Of a stretch of DNA of 64,000 nt, positions 36,784 through 46,179 are shown piece after piece. The position numbers were made by a program, and so were the translations under genes. The notes beneath the pieces were generated by a model. It worked only from the letters and a program-made list of their open reading frames with translations. It made no database searches and was not told the DNA's origin. The stretch is from Methylotenera sp. (GTDB lineage Bacteria; Pseudomonadota; Gammaproteobacteria; Burkholderiales; Methylophilaceae): positions 372,001 through 436,000 of the forward strand of contig JABFRQ010000001.1 in assembly GCA_013141075.1 (NCBI GenBank), written 5' to 3'. Positions within the stretch are counted from its first letter, which is position 1. Each line of letters starts with the position of its first letter.

Positions 36784-38154
36784 TTAAACTATTTGGCCTA
36801 ATAAACGTCTTGGGTTTGATACATCGGTAATTTTTACGTTTACAAATTGGTGAATTAAGCTGGCGTCACCCGCAATATCTACCACGCGATTATTATCCGT
36901 TTTACCTGCCAGTAAATCGCTGTCTTTCCATGATGCGCCTTCAATTAGCACGCGCTGAGTTGTGCCCAACATAGCTTCACTAATGGCTTTGGCTTGCGCT
37001 TCGTTAATGGTTTGCAACTTTGTGAGGCGCGCCAATTTAACTTCTTGCGGCGTGTCGTCCGTCATAAATGCGGCTGGCGTACCTGGGCGCGGGCTGTATA
37101 AAAAGCTGAAGCTGGCGTCAAAGCCTACATCTGTCATCAATTTTACGGTGGCTTCAAAGTCACTTTCTGTTTCCCCTGGAAAGCCGATAATAAAGTCTGA
37201 AGTAAACGTTAAGTTAGGGCTGGCCGCGCGTAATTTGCGTATGGTAGATTTGTATTGCAAGGCCGTGTAATTGCGCTTCATGGCCATTAAAATGCGGTCT
37301 GAGCCTGCTTGTACGGGCAAGTGCAACTGCACGGCTAATTTTGGCACATTGGCAAAGCAAGCAATTAAACGCTCTGTCATTTCATTGGGGTGGCTGGTGG
37401 TAAAACGAATGCGCTCAATTTGTGGAATTTCGGCAATAGTTTCAATCAGCATGGCTAAATCGGCCTCTACACCGTCATATTCGGTGCGATACGCATTCAC
37501 ATTTTGCCCAAGCAAAGTCAGCTCTTTTACGCCTTGTTCAGCCAATTGTACGGCTTCAGTCAAAACATCTGCAAATGGGCGCGAAACTTCTTCGCCGCGC
37601 GTATAAGGCACTACGCAAAAGCTGCAATATTTGCTGCAGCCTTCCATAATGCTTAAAAACGCACTCGCGCCTTCAACGCGTGGTGGTGGTAAATGGTCAA
37701 ACTTTTCAATTTCTGGGAATGAAATATCCACTTGCGATTTGCCGCTGGTTTGGCTGCTTTTAATCATGTCAGGCAAGCGGTGTAAGGTTTGCGGGCCAAA
37801 AACTACATCAACATACGGCGCACGCTTGATGATGTTATCGCCCTCTTGGCTCGCCACACAGCCGCCTACACCAATAATTAAATTGGGATTTTTTGCTTTG
37901 AGCGGAATAAATCTGCCTAAATGGCTAAACACTTTATCCTCAGCTTTTTCGCGCACTGAGCAGGTGTTGAGCAAAATCACATCGGCTTCATCCACATTTT
38001 CAGTTTGCGTCATACCATCGCTAGCAGCCAGCATATCCGCCATGCGCGATGAATCATACTCATTCATTTGGCAGCCAAAAGTTTTAATAAATACTTTTTT
38101 TGGCGCATCAGAATGTGTAGTAAGTGCTGTTGGTTTTTTGTCAGTTGAATTCAA
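36784..38154 (-). CDS. miaB: tRNA-2-methylthio-N6-dimethylallyladenosine synthase MiaB
   Basis: A 456-residue radical-SAM methylthiotransferase. The N-terminal UPF0004 domain has [14 protein letters not shown] and [15 protein letters not shown] with cysteines for the auxiliary 4Fe-4S cluster. The radical SAM motif [17 protein letters not shown] is near residue 172. A C-terminal TRAM domain ends the protein. It methylthiolates i6A37 of tRNAs reading UNN codons. First gene of miaB-phoH. Divergent from cysG. Confidence 0.96.
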   Translation of the reverse strand: MNSTDKKPTALTTHSDAPKKVFIKTFGCQMNEYDSSRMADMLAASDGMTQTENVDEADVILLNTCSVREKAEDKVFSHLGRFIPLKAKNPNLIIGVGGCVASQEGDNIIKRAPYVDVVFGPQTLHRLPDMIKSSQTSGKSQVDISFPEIEKFDHLPPPRVEGASAFLSIMEGCSKYCSFCVVPYTRGEEVSRPFADVLTEAVQLAEQGVKELTLLGQNVNAYRTEYDGVEADLAMLIETIAEIPQIERIRFTTSHPNEMTERLIACFANVPKLAVQLHLPVQAGSDRILMAMKRNYTALQYKSTIRKLRAASPNLTFTSDFIIGFPGETESDFEATVKLMTDVGFDASFSFLYSPRPGTPAAFMTDDTPQEVKLARLTKLQTINEAQAKAISEAMLGTTQRVLIEGASWKDSDLLAGKTDNNRVVDIAGDASLIHQFVNVKITDVSNPRRLLGQIV

Positions 38155-38246
38155 AGTTATGCTGCAATTGAGTAAAGTATAATTTTAGCGCATTTGGCAT
38201 GCGCAAGGTAAAATAGGCGAATACTTAAATAGCAGGTTAAATACGC

Positions 38247-39641
38247 ATGCAAGCACTTCCCATTTTTATGAATATCACGCACCGCCTGTGCATTGTCATC
38301 GGCGGTGGCGAGGTAGCTGCACGTAAAGTAAGCATGCTACTTAAAGCCAATGCGGCGATTACGCTTTATGCACCTGAAATTTGTACGCAATTGCACGCCT
38401 TAGCCAATGATAAAAAAATTACTTATATAGAAGCAGATTTTGCAGAAAATCAGCTCACAGGTGCATGCTTGGTCATTGCAGCAACTGACGATGAAGCGGT
38501 AAATGTCGCCGTTTCAAGCGCAGCAAAAGCGCGAAACATTCCTGTAAATGTTGTAGATTCGCCTGCTTTATGCACGTTTACCATGGCGTCTATTGTAGAG
38601 CGCGCGCCGATTGTGATTGCCATTTCAAGCGAAGGCACAGCGCCAGTGTTGGCACGCTACATTCGCACAAAAATTGAAACCATGTTGCCTGCTGGCTACG
38701 GCAGAATTGCGGGCATAGCGGGTGAATTTAGAGAAAAAGTAAAAGAAAAATTTGCCACCACGCAAGAGCGTCGCATATTTTGGGAGGGCGTATTGCAAAG
38801 CCCAATTGTTGAGCGCATTTTGGCAGGGCAAGAAGCCGAAGCACGAAAATCTTTAAATGCATTATTGGCCAATAAAGTAGAAAAGCCGCACAGCGGAGAA
38901 GTTTATTTAGTTGGTGGCGGCCCTGGCGACCCAGATTTACTCACATTTAGAGCCTTGCGGCTTATGCAGCAATGCGATGTGTGCGTGTACGATAAACTCG
39001 TTAGCCCAGAAGTTATGGAGCTAGTACGGCGCGATGCTGAGCTAATTTATGTAGGTAAATCACGCGACCAGCACACACTTCCGCAAGAAGAAATTAACGA
39101 ATTGCTCGCAAGATTAGCGCTAGAAGGCAAGCGCGTACTGCGCCTAAAAGGCGGCGACCCGTTTATTTTTGGGCGCGGCGGCGAAGAAATTGAAACTTTA
39201 ATGCAGCGTGGCGTGCCTTTTCAAGTGGTGCCTGGCATTACTGCGGCCAATGGCGTTTCTAGCTATGCGGGCATTCCGCTCACGCACCGTGATTACGCGC
39301 AAGCTTGCTTATTTATTACAGGGCATTTAAAAGAAGGTTCAATTGATTTAGATTGGGTCGCAATGTCGCGCCCACGCCAAACCGTGGTGATTTATATGGG
39401 CTTGGTGGGTTTAGAGAAAATTTGTGAGCAACTCATTGCGCATGGCGTATCGCCCAATATGCCCGCCGCCGTTGTTCAGCAAGGCACCACACAACACCAG
39501 CGCGTAGTCACCGCCACCATCAAAGACCTTGCCGCTAAAGTGAGAGATGCGCAAATTAAAGCGCCATGTTTGACAATTATTGGCGAGGTAGTGCAACTGC
39601 GTGAAAAGCTCAATTGGTTTGAGCCAAACAAGGCTAATTAA
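38247..39641 (+). CDS. cysG: Siroheme synthase CysG (trifunctional)
   Basis: A 464-residue fusion. Residues 1-150 are the precorrin-2 dehydrogenase/sirohydrochlorin ferrochelatase (LCIVIGGGEVAARKVSMLL, then NVVDSPALCTFTMASIVERAPIVIAISSEGTAPVLAR). From about 220 on comes the uroporphyrinogen-III C-methyltransferase (VYLVGGGPGDPDLLTFRALRLM, LKGGDPFIFGRGGEE, TGHLKEGS). It makes siroheme for sulfite/nitrite reductases and draws on the tetrapyrrole pool also used for the cytochromes encoded further on. Length matches full-length CysG. Confidence 0.96.
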   Translation: MQALPIFMNITHRLCIVIGGGEVAARKVSMLLKANAAITLYAPEICTQLHALANDKKITYIEADFAENQLTGACLVIAATDDEAVNVAVSSAAKARNIPVNVVDSPALCTFTMASIVERAPIVIAISSEGTAPVLARYIRTKIETMLPAGYGRIAGIAGEFREKVKEKFATTQERRIFWEGVLQSPIVERILAGQEAEARKSLNALLANKVEKPHSGEVYLVGGGPGDPDLLTFRALRLMQQCDVCVYDKLVSPEVMELVRRDAELIYVGKSRDQHTLPQEEINELLARLALEGKRVLRLKGGDPFIFGRGGEEIETLMQRGVPFQVVPGITAANGVSSYAGIPLTHRDYAQACLFITGHLKEGSIDLDWVAMSRPRQTVVIYMGLVGLEKICEQLIAHGVSPNMPAAVVQQGTTQHQRVVTATIKDLAAKVRDAQIKAPCLTIIGEVVQLREKLNWFEPNKAN

Positions 39642-39658
39642 GCCCACACTCTTCGGCA

Positions 39659-39720
39659 CTGCCCTGTGAGCCGCTCTGGCACAGGCTCACAGGGCAGAAT
39701 TTTTCTCTCGTACGTTTTTA
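39659..39720 (+). terminator. Long hairpin (terminator-type extragenic palindrome, copy 2)
   Basis: CTGCCCTGTGAGCC (39659-39672) pairs with GGCTCACAGGGCAG (39684-39697) around an 11-nt loop, then AATTTTTCTCTCGTACG. It should end cysG. The tail and stem resemble copy 1 (6311-6389, minus strand): both arms change a C-G pair to T-A relative to each other, a compensatory difference. Confidence 0.85.
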
Positions 39721-39776
39721 TGGGTTTTAAATGCGTAATTTATGGCAGATTTTGGCCGAATTAAATGCTACAAAAA

Positions 39777-41090
39777 TTAGTTTTTAATCGGAATACTCAA
39801 GCGCGCTTCCAAGCCACCTTCAGGGCGATTGATTAGCTCTAATTTGCCATGGTGAAGCTTTGCAATGCGGTCTGCAATCGCCAAGCCCAAGCCACTGCCG
39901 CCTGCATTACTGCGTGCAGTATCTAGCCGTTCAAATGGGCGCAGTAATTTTTCCACATGCGTTTCGGGAATACCAGGGCCGTTATCAAATACACTAATTA
40001 CAATATAATCTGCGGTAATTCGGCTGGCTACACGCACATGGCCGCGGCCGTAAGCATAGGCATTTCCAACCAAATTATCTAGCAAACGTTGCATGGCAAG
40101 TGGCTTAATTGGCACCACGTAAGTGGGCGCTAACTGCACGACTAAATCACGCCCAGCGCGGAGTTGTCTGTCGTGCATGGCTTGTAGCAACTCGTTAATA
40201 TCGACCATTTGCGTGGGTTCGCCTTCAACGCCTTTTACAAAATCTAAAAATTGGTGAATGATATTATTCATGTCTGAAATATCTTCAACCATGCCACTTT
40301 TATAATGTGCACAGCTATCATCAGGCAGCATTTCTACCGCTAATCGTAACCTTGCTAACGGCGTACGAATATCGTGTGAAACGCCAGCCAAAATAAGCGT
40401 GCGTTCTGCATCTAGTTCGGCCAATGAATCTGCCATTTTATTAAAAGTATTATTCACTTCACGTAGCTCGGCAAAGCTGCCTTCTGGCAATTTTTCAGGA
40501 TGCTCTCCGTGGCGTAACCTATCTGCGGCATTCATCAACAAACGCAGTGGCCTGTTAATACGCGCCGCAATAAAGTAACCGCCAGCCAATGACAATGCCA
40601 GTACCAGTGCGCCCCAGCCTAGCCATTGCCATGGAAAGGTGCGCTCTACATGTGCACGCGGAATGACCACCCAATAATCATCCAAGCCGATATTAAAGCT
40701 CACCCAAAGCCCTTCAATACCATAATGATTGATAGTGATAATGGTTTCCACACCAAGCCGTTCACGAATTTTTTCTGCCACCATATTGATAAATGGGTCG
40801 GCGGGAAGCGGCTTAATTTCTTCCATAAAGTCTGCGTAATAAACTCTTACGCCTTCTTTACCTGTGATTTCTGAAAGCAAAGCTTGGCGTAGATTATCTT
40901 GCGAGGCAATAAGCGCTGCGCGCGTGTAATTGACCACCGTAACCGCTTGTAGTGCCGTGGCTTGGGCGCGCGGTTCACGCTCAAAATATTCAAAAATTTG
41001 TAGTGAGGCAATCTGCCCAATAGCGAGCAATACTGCAATAAGCAGCATCACTCGGGCGAGCAGCGTTTCAGGTAGTAAACGAACTTTCAA
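39777..41090 (-). CDS. envZ: EnvZ-type sensor histidine kinase
   Basis: A 437-residue two-component kinase. Two membrane helices (about 12-32 and 152-172) flank a periplasmic domain. HAMP follows (AARINRPLRLLMNAADRLRHGE), then the HisKA box AGVSHDIRTPLARLRLAVEML with the phospho-acceptor His near residue 240, and HATPase_c with N-box LLDNLVGNAYAYG, G1 VFDNGPGIP and G2 GGSGLGLAI. Downstream partner of ompR with a 31-bp gap. The signal is probably osmolarity or envelope state, by homology only. Confidence 0.92.
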   Translation of the reverse strand: MKVRLLPETLLARVMLLIAVLLAIGQIASLQIFEYFEREPRAQATALQAVTVVNYTRAALIASQDNLRQALLSEITGKEGVRVYYADFMEEIKPLPADPFINMVAEKIRERLGVETIITINHYGIEGLWVSFNIGLDDYWVVIPRAHVERTFPWQWLGWGALVLALSLAGGYFIAARINRPLRLLMNAADRLRHGEHPEKLPEGSFAELREVNNTFNKMADSLAELDAERTLILAGVSHDIRTPLARLRLAVEMLPDDSCAHYKSGMVEDISDMNNIIHQFLDFVKGVEGEPTQMVDINELLQAMHDRQLRAGRDLVVQLAPTYVVPIKPLAMQRLLDNLVGNAYAYGRGHVRVASRITADYIVISVFDNGPGIPETHVEKLLRPFERLDTARSNAGGSGLGLAIADRIAKLHHGKLELINRPEGGLEARLSIPIKN

Positions 41091-41121
41091 GATGTATTAG
41101 TGCAATTTGTGGTGCAATTGC

Positions 41122-41847
41122 TTAATTATCTACTTCGCCATCAGGAATAAATACATAGCCAAAACCCCACATCGTTTGCAAATAACGCGGGTGCGCGACA
41201 TCTGGCTCAATTAACTTACGTAAACGTGAGACTTGTACGTCTATGCTGCGGTCAAAAACATCAAGCTCGCGCCCACGTGCAAGCTGCATAAGCCTATCGC
41301 GCGATAGCGGTTGGCGCGGATGATCAACAAAAACTTTAAGCAAAGCAAATTCACCACTTGTGATGGCTATCGGCGCGCCATCACGTGAAAGTGAACGGGT
41401 AGAAGCGTTAAACACAAACTCGCCTATGGTTACGGTATCAGCACTGACTGCTGGCGCACCTGGCTGCAAACGCTCATGCCTGCGCATCACAGCGTTAATA
41501 CGCGCGAGTAATTCACGCGGGTTAAATGGTTTAGGCAAATAATCATCGGCACCCATTTCAAGCCCGATAATTCTATCGACTTCATCGCCACGCGCAGTGA
41601 GCATGACAATTGGCAACATGGTGCCAGAGCCGCGAATTCTGCGGCAAATAGATAAGCCATCTTCGCCTGGTAACATTAAATCTAACACTAATAAATCAAT
41701 GGACTCGGTAGCAAGCATAGCGTCCATTTCTTTAGCGTCAGAGGCCACTTTGACAGTGAAACCTTGCTCGGTAAGGTAGCGTTGTAGCAATTCGCGTAAA
41801 CGTACGTCGTCATCAACGACTAATATTTTTTTGTTTTGATCTGTCAT
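41122..41847 (-). CDS. ompR: OmpR-type response regulator
   Basis: A 241-residue regulator: receiver domain with KKILVVDDDVRLRELLQRYL, phospho-acceptor Asp in LLVLDLMLPGEDG near residue 56, TARGDEVDRIIGLEMGADDYLPKPFNPREL, then a winged-helix Trans_reg_C domain with QPLSRDRLMQLARGRELDVFDRSIDVQVSRLRKLIE and YLQTMWGFGYVF. The match to the OmpR subgroup is strong. It regulates outer-membrane and other genes with EnvZ. Divergent from an EF-hand gene across 228 bp. Confidence 0.95.
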   Translation of the reverse strand: MTDQNKKILVVDDDVRLRELLQRYLTEQGFTVKVASDAKEMDAMLATESIDLLVLDLMLPGEDGLSICRRIRGSGTMLPIVMLTARGDEVDRIIGLEMGADDYLPKPFNPRELLARINAVMRRHERLQPGAPAVSADTVTIGEFVFNASTRSLSRDGAPIAITSGEFALLKVFVDHPRQPLSRDRLMQLARGRELDVFDRSIDVQVSRLRKLIEPDVAHPRYLQTMWGFGYVFIPDGEVDN

Positions 41848-42075
41848 TTTATAACCTCAAAAATAAGCGTAAAGTGTAAGCTAATTTAGGCTAATCTCAA
41901 ACGCTTACTATTAAACTTAATGGATTTTTGTTTGTCTGTATATCAAATATGCACAATATTAGGAATTGACAGTTACAATTTCTTACAATATTGTTAGCGA
42001 ATGAAACAAACAGTTTACAATCGTGCTTCAAGATGATGCGTCTGAATTTGCTCGTTAATTTTATAAGTTAAGGCA

Positions 42076-42669
42076 TTGGCTAAATTTAATTTCACTCCTA
42101 TTTCAGTTGCAAAACACACCTGCATAGCATTGTGTGTGGGCTTAGGCTTTTCTTTAAATGCCAGCGCTGGTGGCAGACAAAGCTTAGCAAGCACCAATAC
42201 CACCACCAAGCCAACCGCTGAAGATGAAGTGTCAAATGAAGGTTTTCAGCAAACACTTAATCTCAATTTCAGCCCTGAAAACAGAGAGAAATTACGCCGC
42301 GCACTTGAAGACTACGCCCATTCTGTTGACCAAGATCATAACCAAATAGAAGAACACCGTCGCGCTATGAGAGAAAGCATGGAAGCGCGATTTTTAGATG
42401 CCGATAATGACGGCGATGGTACTATTGACCGCCAAGAAGCGACAGAAAAACTCCCTCAAGTGGCTAGACAATTTAATCAAATTGACACCAACCAAGATAG
42501 CGTAATTTCACTTGAAGAGCTAGAAGATGCACAATTACGCTTACAAGCACGCAGAAAAGCCGCAGAAGCCGCTCTTGAAGCGCAAAAGCTTCAAGCTGCC
42601 GCCGCAGCTGTAGCTGGCGAACCTAAAGCCAAACAAACAGCAAGCAACGCCAAAAAACGCGCACTTTAG
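42076..42669 (+). CDS. EF-hand domain exported protein
   Basis: A 197-residue protein with a signal peptide (hydrophobic CIALCVGLGFSL, cleavage near NASA). Two canonical 12-residue EF-hand loops: DADNDGDGTIDRQE and DTNQDSVISLEE. A charged helical Ala-rich tail ends the protein. Likely a periplasmic calcium-binding protein. The start is the TTG at 42076, because an in-frame stop at 42064 leaves no ATG that preserves the signal peptide. Its function is unknown. Confidence 0.82.
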   Translation: MAKFNFTPISVAKHTCIALCVGLGFSLNASAGGRQSLASTNTTTKPTAEDEVSNEGFQQTLNLNFSPENREKLRRALEDYAHSVDQDHNQIEEHRRAMRESMEARFLDADNDGDGTIDRQEATEKLPQVARQFNQIDTNQDSVISLEELEDAQLRLQARRKAAEAALEAQKLQAAAAAVAGEPKAKQTASNAKKRAL

Positions 42670-42762
42670 CTTGCTGCCACCTTACTTAAGTTTGACAAAG
42701 CATTAAACTAACACTGCTAGTTAGCTTGTACTTATCTAAAATTATGCGCATAGTATTTTCCC

Positions 42763-43896
42763 ATGCACTTAGTTTTTGAAATTTCCGATAATATTCAGCA
42801 AATAAATGCCAACGACTGGAATGCGTTAGCTGGCGACATGCCGCTACTTAGCCACGCATTTTTAAGTGCGCTAGAAACTTCAAAGTCTGTAGGCCATGAT
42901 ACTGGCTGGCAACCAAGCCCGCTACTCGTGCGTGCTAATGGCCAATTAGTGGGCGCAATGCCGCTGTATATAAAAAGCCATTCTTACGGCGAATACGTAT
43001 TTGATTGGACTTGGGCTGATGCTTATGCGCGCAATGGCCTCAATTATTATCCTAAGCTCTTATCTGCCATTCCATTTACGCCAATTACTAGCCCAAGATT
43101 ACTCATCAGCGATACAAAAATTCAGGCTTTGATGATAGATGCGCTGACAGAAACAATGCTGCAACATCAGCTATCATCGGCCCACGTGCTTTTCCCTGAT
43201 GAATTTTCAGCGGCTGCATTTAAACAAGCTGGCTGGTTACAGCGCACTGGCGTGCAATTTAGATGGGAAAATAGAAATTATGCGACTTTTCAAGATTTTC
43301 TAATTTCTTTAAGCCATGATAAGCGTAAAAAAGTTCGCCAAGAACGCAACAAAGTAGCCGCATCAGGCATCACTTGCAAGCACATTAAAGGCGCTGATAT
43401 TACAGAAGCGCAATGGGATTTTTTCTACGCCTGCTATTGCAATACTTACTATGAGCATCGCTCAACGCCTTATTTAACGCGTGAATTTTTTAATGAAATT
43501 GGCAAATCTATGCCGCAGAATATTGTGCTGATGGTGGCCGAAATGGGAAATCAGCCTGTTGCAAGCGCGCTTAATATATATAACAACTCAACACTTTATG
43601 GTCGTTATTGGGGTGCCATGCAATTTGTATCTGGCTTGCATTTTGAGCTTTGCTATTATCAAGCGCAGATATTTTGCATTGCTGAGAAAATTCACTATTT
43701 TGAAGGTGGTGCACAAGGTGAGCACAAGCTTGCACGCGGTTTTGAGCCGCGGCCGACTTACTCGTATCATAAAATTGCAAATGCAGATTTTGCATCCGCT
43801 ATTGCTGACTTTGTTGCAAAAGAAGCTAAAAATATTGCAGTTTATACAAGCGAGCTAGAAGAAAGAACGCCATTTAAACATACGCCCATAGATTAG
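42763..43896 (+). CDS. COG3146-type GNAT/FemAB-like acyltransferase
   Basis: A 377-residue soluble protein: NDWNALAGDMPLLSHAFLSALE at the start, ADAYARNGLNYYPKLLSAIPFTP, SHDKRKKVRQERNKVAASGI and HYFEGGAQGEHKLARGFEPRPTYS near the C-terminus. These match the COG3146 'peptidogalycan biosynthesis'/GNAT family, with FemAB-like double acyltransferase folds. The substrate is unknown. ATG at 42763; convergent with a second EF-hand gene through a strong bidirectional terminator. Confidence 0.88.
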   Translation: MHLVFEISDNIQQINANDWNALAGDMPLLSHAFLSALETSKSVGHDTGWQPSPLLVRANGQLVGAMPLYIKSHSYGEYVFDWTWADAYARNGLNYYPKLLSAIPFTPITSPRLLISDTKIQALMIDALTETMLQHQLSSAHVLFPDEFSAAAFKQAGWLQRTGVQFRWENRNYATFQDFLISLSHDKRKKVRQERNKVAASGITCKHIKGADITEAQWDFFYACYCNTYYEHRSTPYLTREFFNEIGKSMPQNIVLMVAEMGNQPVASALNIYNNSTLYGRYWGAMQFVSGLHFELCYYQAQIFCIAEKIHYFEGGAQGEHKLARGFEPRPTYSYHKIANADFASAIADFVAKEAKNIAVYTSELEERTPFKHTPID

Positions 43897-43917
43897 CGGC
43901 TAAGTACTACTTCGCAT

Positions 43918-43960
43918 AAATAAGGCCATTTCCACATTCGTAGAAATGGCCTTATTTAAT
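43918..43960. terminator. Bidirectional terminator
   Basis: A perfect 15-bp stem (AAATAAGGCCATTTC, 43918-43932, and complement 43943-43957) with a 10-nt loop lies between convergent genes. The AT-rich stem base provides U-tracts both ways. Confidence 0.85.
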
Positions 43961-43973
43961 AAACAGAAACGTA

Positions 43974-44306
43974 TTATTTAGGTGCGGTTTCTCCATGCAT
44001 TTCATGTTTTTTATGGTGTTTCATTTTGCAATCTTTACCCATCTTATCTTTCATGGCTTGCCGTTCTGCTTGTTCAATTTTTCCATCATTATTGGCATCC
44101 ATTTTGGTAAACATGCCATCCGCCATTTTTTGATGCGCTGCCATAAATTCATCTCGGCTCACCGCGCCATCTTTGTTGGCATCTGCCGCTTGCATACCAT
44201 GTTTATGCTCGCAAACTTTACCATCTGCGCCCTCATGCTCGGCATAAGCTAATTGAGATAAGCCTAACGCTAGTGCGATCATCGTTACAATCTGTGTAAT
44301 TTTCAT
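43974..44306 (-). CDS. Small EF-hand periplasmic protein
   Basis: A 110-residue protein: signal peptide (residues 1-22, ending AYA-EHEG), then two EF-hand loops DANKDGAVSRDE and DANNDGKIEQAE, and a Lys/His/Met-rich tail (KDCKMKHHKKHEMHGE) that could bind transition metals. Probably periplasmic calcium or metal binding; function unknown. Convergent with the COG3146 gene. Confidence 0.87.
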   Translation of the reverse strand: MKITQIVTMIALALGLSQLAYAEHEGADGKVCEHKHGMQAADANKDGAVSRDEFMAAHQKMADGMFTKMDANNDGKIEQAERQAMKDKMGKDCKMKHHKKHEMHGETAPK

Positions 44307-44380
44307 TGGAATTCCTTAATAACAAAAAAGTATTGCATGTGTGTTAACGTCATTAGGCTGCGTAAGTTGACACCTTACCT

Positions 44381-45706
44381 TTACTGTACAACTTCGTTAA
44401 TCTCAACATCTACACCCTCGCCCGCCGTTTTAACTTTAGCAGACTTACCTTGTAAATCACCCGCTTGCGCGGTGGCATCGCCTGATTTTGAAATGCGCGC
44501 GACAATGATAGCTTCGCCAGCTTGTGAAAGCGTGTGTGTTGGCATCATAGCGCTGCTATCATCTAAGTGATAAGTGTATGGCAAGTCTTTGGCTGTAGTG
44601 CGCGCAATAGCAAGTGGCATAGGTGAGCCTTGTGTAGGCCGAGCAAATACAAATACGGTGGCTGATGGATCTAGCTTACTTGCTAGTGCTGGTGCAATGC
44701 GTACAGTACCGCTAATGCCAGCTGTTGCAGCTGACGCAACTTTTTGCTCAATCATCGGTGTTTTTTCTGCAGTCGCAGCAGAAGGTTTTTCACCTGAAAC
44801 TGCATAGGTTTCAGTCAGCGCTGCCCTTACCTCTGGCAACATTTCAGAATCTGCGGGCAAGACTTTTTGCACGCTTTCCCACATAGCAATCGCTTGTTTG
44901 TAATCTTTACGGTCAAACGCGATTGTTGCCGCTAACATTAACGCTTTAGGATTTTGCGGGTCTAGTTTTAGCGCTTTATTCACCAATTCTTCTGGCATAC
45001 CTGCCAGTTTATGGCCGTTTACAACAGCTAAAGCATCTGCATAATCTGCGTACAATTGCGCATCATTTGTAACCAGTTTAGCCGCTTTTTCATAGGCTGG
45101 GACAGCCTCTGCGTGACGTCTAAGTTCAACGTAAGATCTCGCCAATAACGCCCAGCCATTGCCATCTCCTGGGTTTTTCTCCAACTTATCTTTCAATGAT
45201 CCCAATAGCGGCTCAATGTCCCCACCCATTGCATGATCATCAGCGGGCTGTGCTGCGGCATTAGCGCTAGGCGCATCTGAACCCATCATTGCTACTGAGC
45301 CCATAGTTGAAGGTGCGCTTGAAGCTAAGGGTGAAATCGCTGGTATTGTCACAGAAGCGGGGCTACCAATTTGGTAATAAATAACCACCGAAGCTAAAGG
45401 CAACAACACCAATAAAGCAGCGGCTAAACGGCGATCTGGCAAATTATTTGAGGCCAATATATTTGTAGCGCCTACTTCATCAAGCATTCGGCGTTCCAAC
45501 TCATTTTTGGCAACTTCATATTGTGCTTCATCTAGGATGCCATTGCGTTTATCTTGTTCGATTTCTTCAAACTGTTGGCGGAAAATCTCGCGTTTTTCAA
45601 CATTACCATCAGTTTTTGCAACCGCATTGGGTCGTAATATTGCAGGGAAAATCAATCCCAATGTCGCCAACGTTAGTACAAACGCAATTATCCAAAATAT
45701 CAACAT
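44381..45706 (-). CDS. ccmI: Cytochrome c maturation protein CcmI
   Basis: A 441-residue protein: an N-terminal membrane helix (1-22) and second helix (about 92-110) separated by a cytoplasmic loop with a leucine-zipper-like helix (EKREIFRQQFEEIEQDKRNGILDEAQYEVAKNELERRML), then TPR repeats (WALLARSYVELRRHAEAVPAYEKA..., DKALKLDPQNPKALML). CcmI delivers apocytochrome to CcmFH. A C-terminal beta-rich extension follows. Last gene of the ccm operon; it shares one base with ccmH. Confidence 0.93.
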   Translation of the reverse strand: MLIFWIIAFVLTLATLGLIFPAILRPNAVAKTDGNVEKREIFRQQFEEIEQDKRNGILDEAQYEVAKNELERRMLDEVGATNILASNNLPDRRLAAALLVLLPLASVVIYYQIGSPASVTIPAISPLASSAPSTMGSVAMMGSDAPSANAAAQPADDHAMGGDIEPLLGSLKDKLEKNPGDGNGWALLARSYVELRRHAEAVPAYEKAAKLVTNDAQLYADYADALAVVNGHKLAGMPEELVNKALKLDPQNPKALMLAATIAFDRKDYKQAIAMWESVQKVLPADSEMLPEVRAALTETYAVSGEKPSAATAEKTPMIEQKVASAATAGISGTVRIAPALASKLDPSATVFVFARPTQGSPMPLAIARTTAKDLPYTYHLDDSSAMMPTHTLSQAGEAIIVARISKSGDATAQAGDLQGKSAKVKTAGEGVDVEINEVVQ

Positions 45707-46179
45707 TATGATTCCTTATTTAACAACTCATTAACTTTACGCGCTTCTTCTTCACTCAGCGGCGCTTCGGCATTCATTTTTTGGCGTCCACGAAGTTTAA
45801 GAAACAATCCAAATCCACCAGCCAATAACAATGCAAACGGCCCTACCCACAATAAAACAGTGCTGGCTTTAAGCGGCGGGCGATAACGCACAAAATCGCC
45901 ATAACGTTCTACTAAGTAATCAATAATTGCTTGGTCCGTCATGCCTTTTGCGGCCATTTCACGAATCTCTTGCTTTAAATCCTCTGCTAGTTCGGCATGA
46001 GAATCCGCTAAGGTTTGGTTTTGGCAAACTAAACAGCGTAGCTCCGTAGATAAGCGCTGCACTTGTGCTTCAACAGCAGCGTTGTCTTGCATTGGGCGTG
46101 CCTCTTGTGCCGCCCAAGTGCTTGCTGTGTACGTCAAACAGAAAACAACTAATAACTTTACAAATTGATTTAGTTTCAT
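45706..46179 (-). CDS. ccmH: Cytochrome c maturation protein CcmH
   Basis: A 157-residue protein with a signal-anchor, the redox motif LRCLVCQNQTLADSHAELA (LRCxxCQ) near residue 47 and a C-terminal membrane helix around residue 107. It reduces the CXXCH thiols of apocytochromes for heme ligation. It overlaps ccmG by 4 bp and abuts ccmI, so all are translated from one message. Confidence 0.95.
   Translation of the reverse strand: MKLNQFVKLLVVFCLTYTASTWAAQEARPMQDNAAVEAQVQRLSTELRCLVCQNQTLADSHAELAEDLKQEIREMAAKGMTDQAIIDYLVERYGDFVRYRPPLKASTVLLWVGPFALLLAGGFGLFLKLRGRQKMNAEAPLSEEEARKVNELLNKES

Noticed and set aside
42076-42209. Minus-strand ORF 42015-42209
   Set aside because: It overlaps the signal-peptide region of the EF-hand gene in antisense and lacks any family features.
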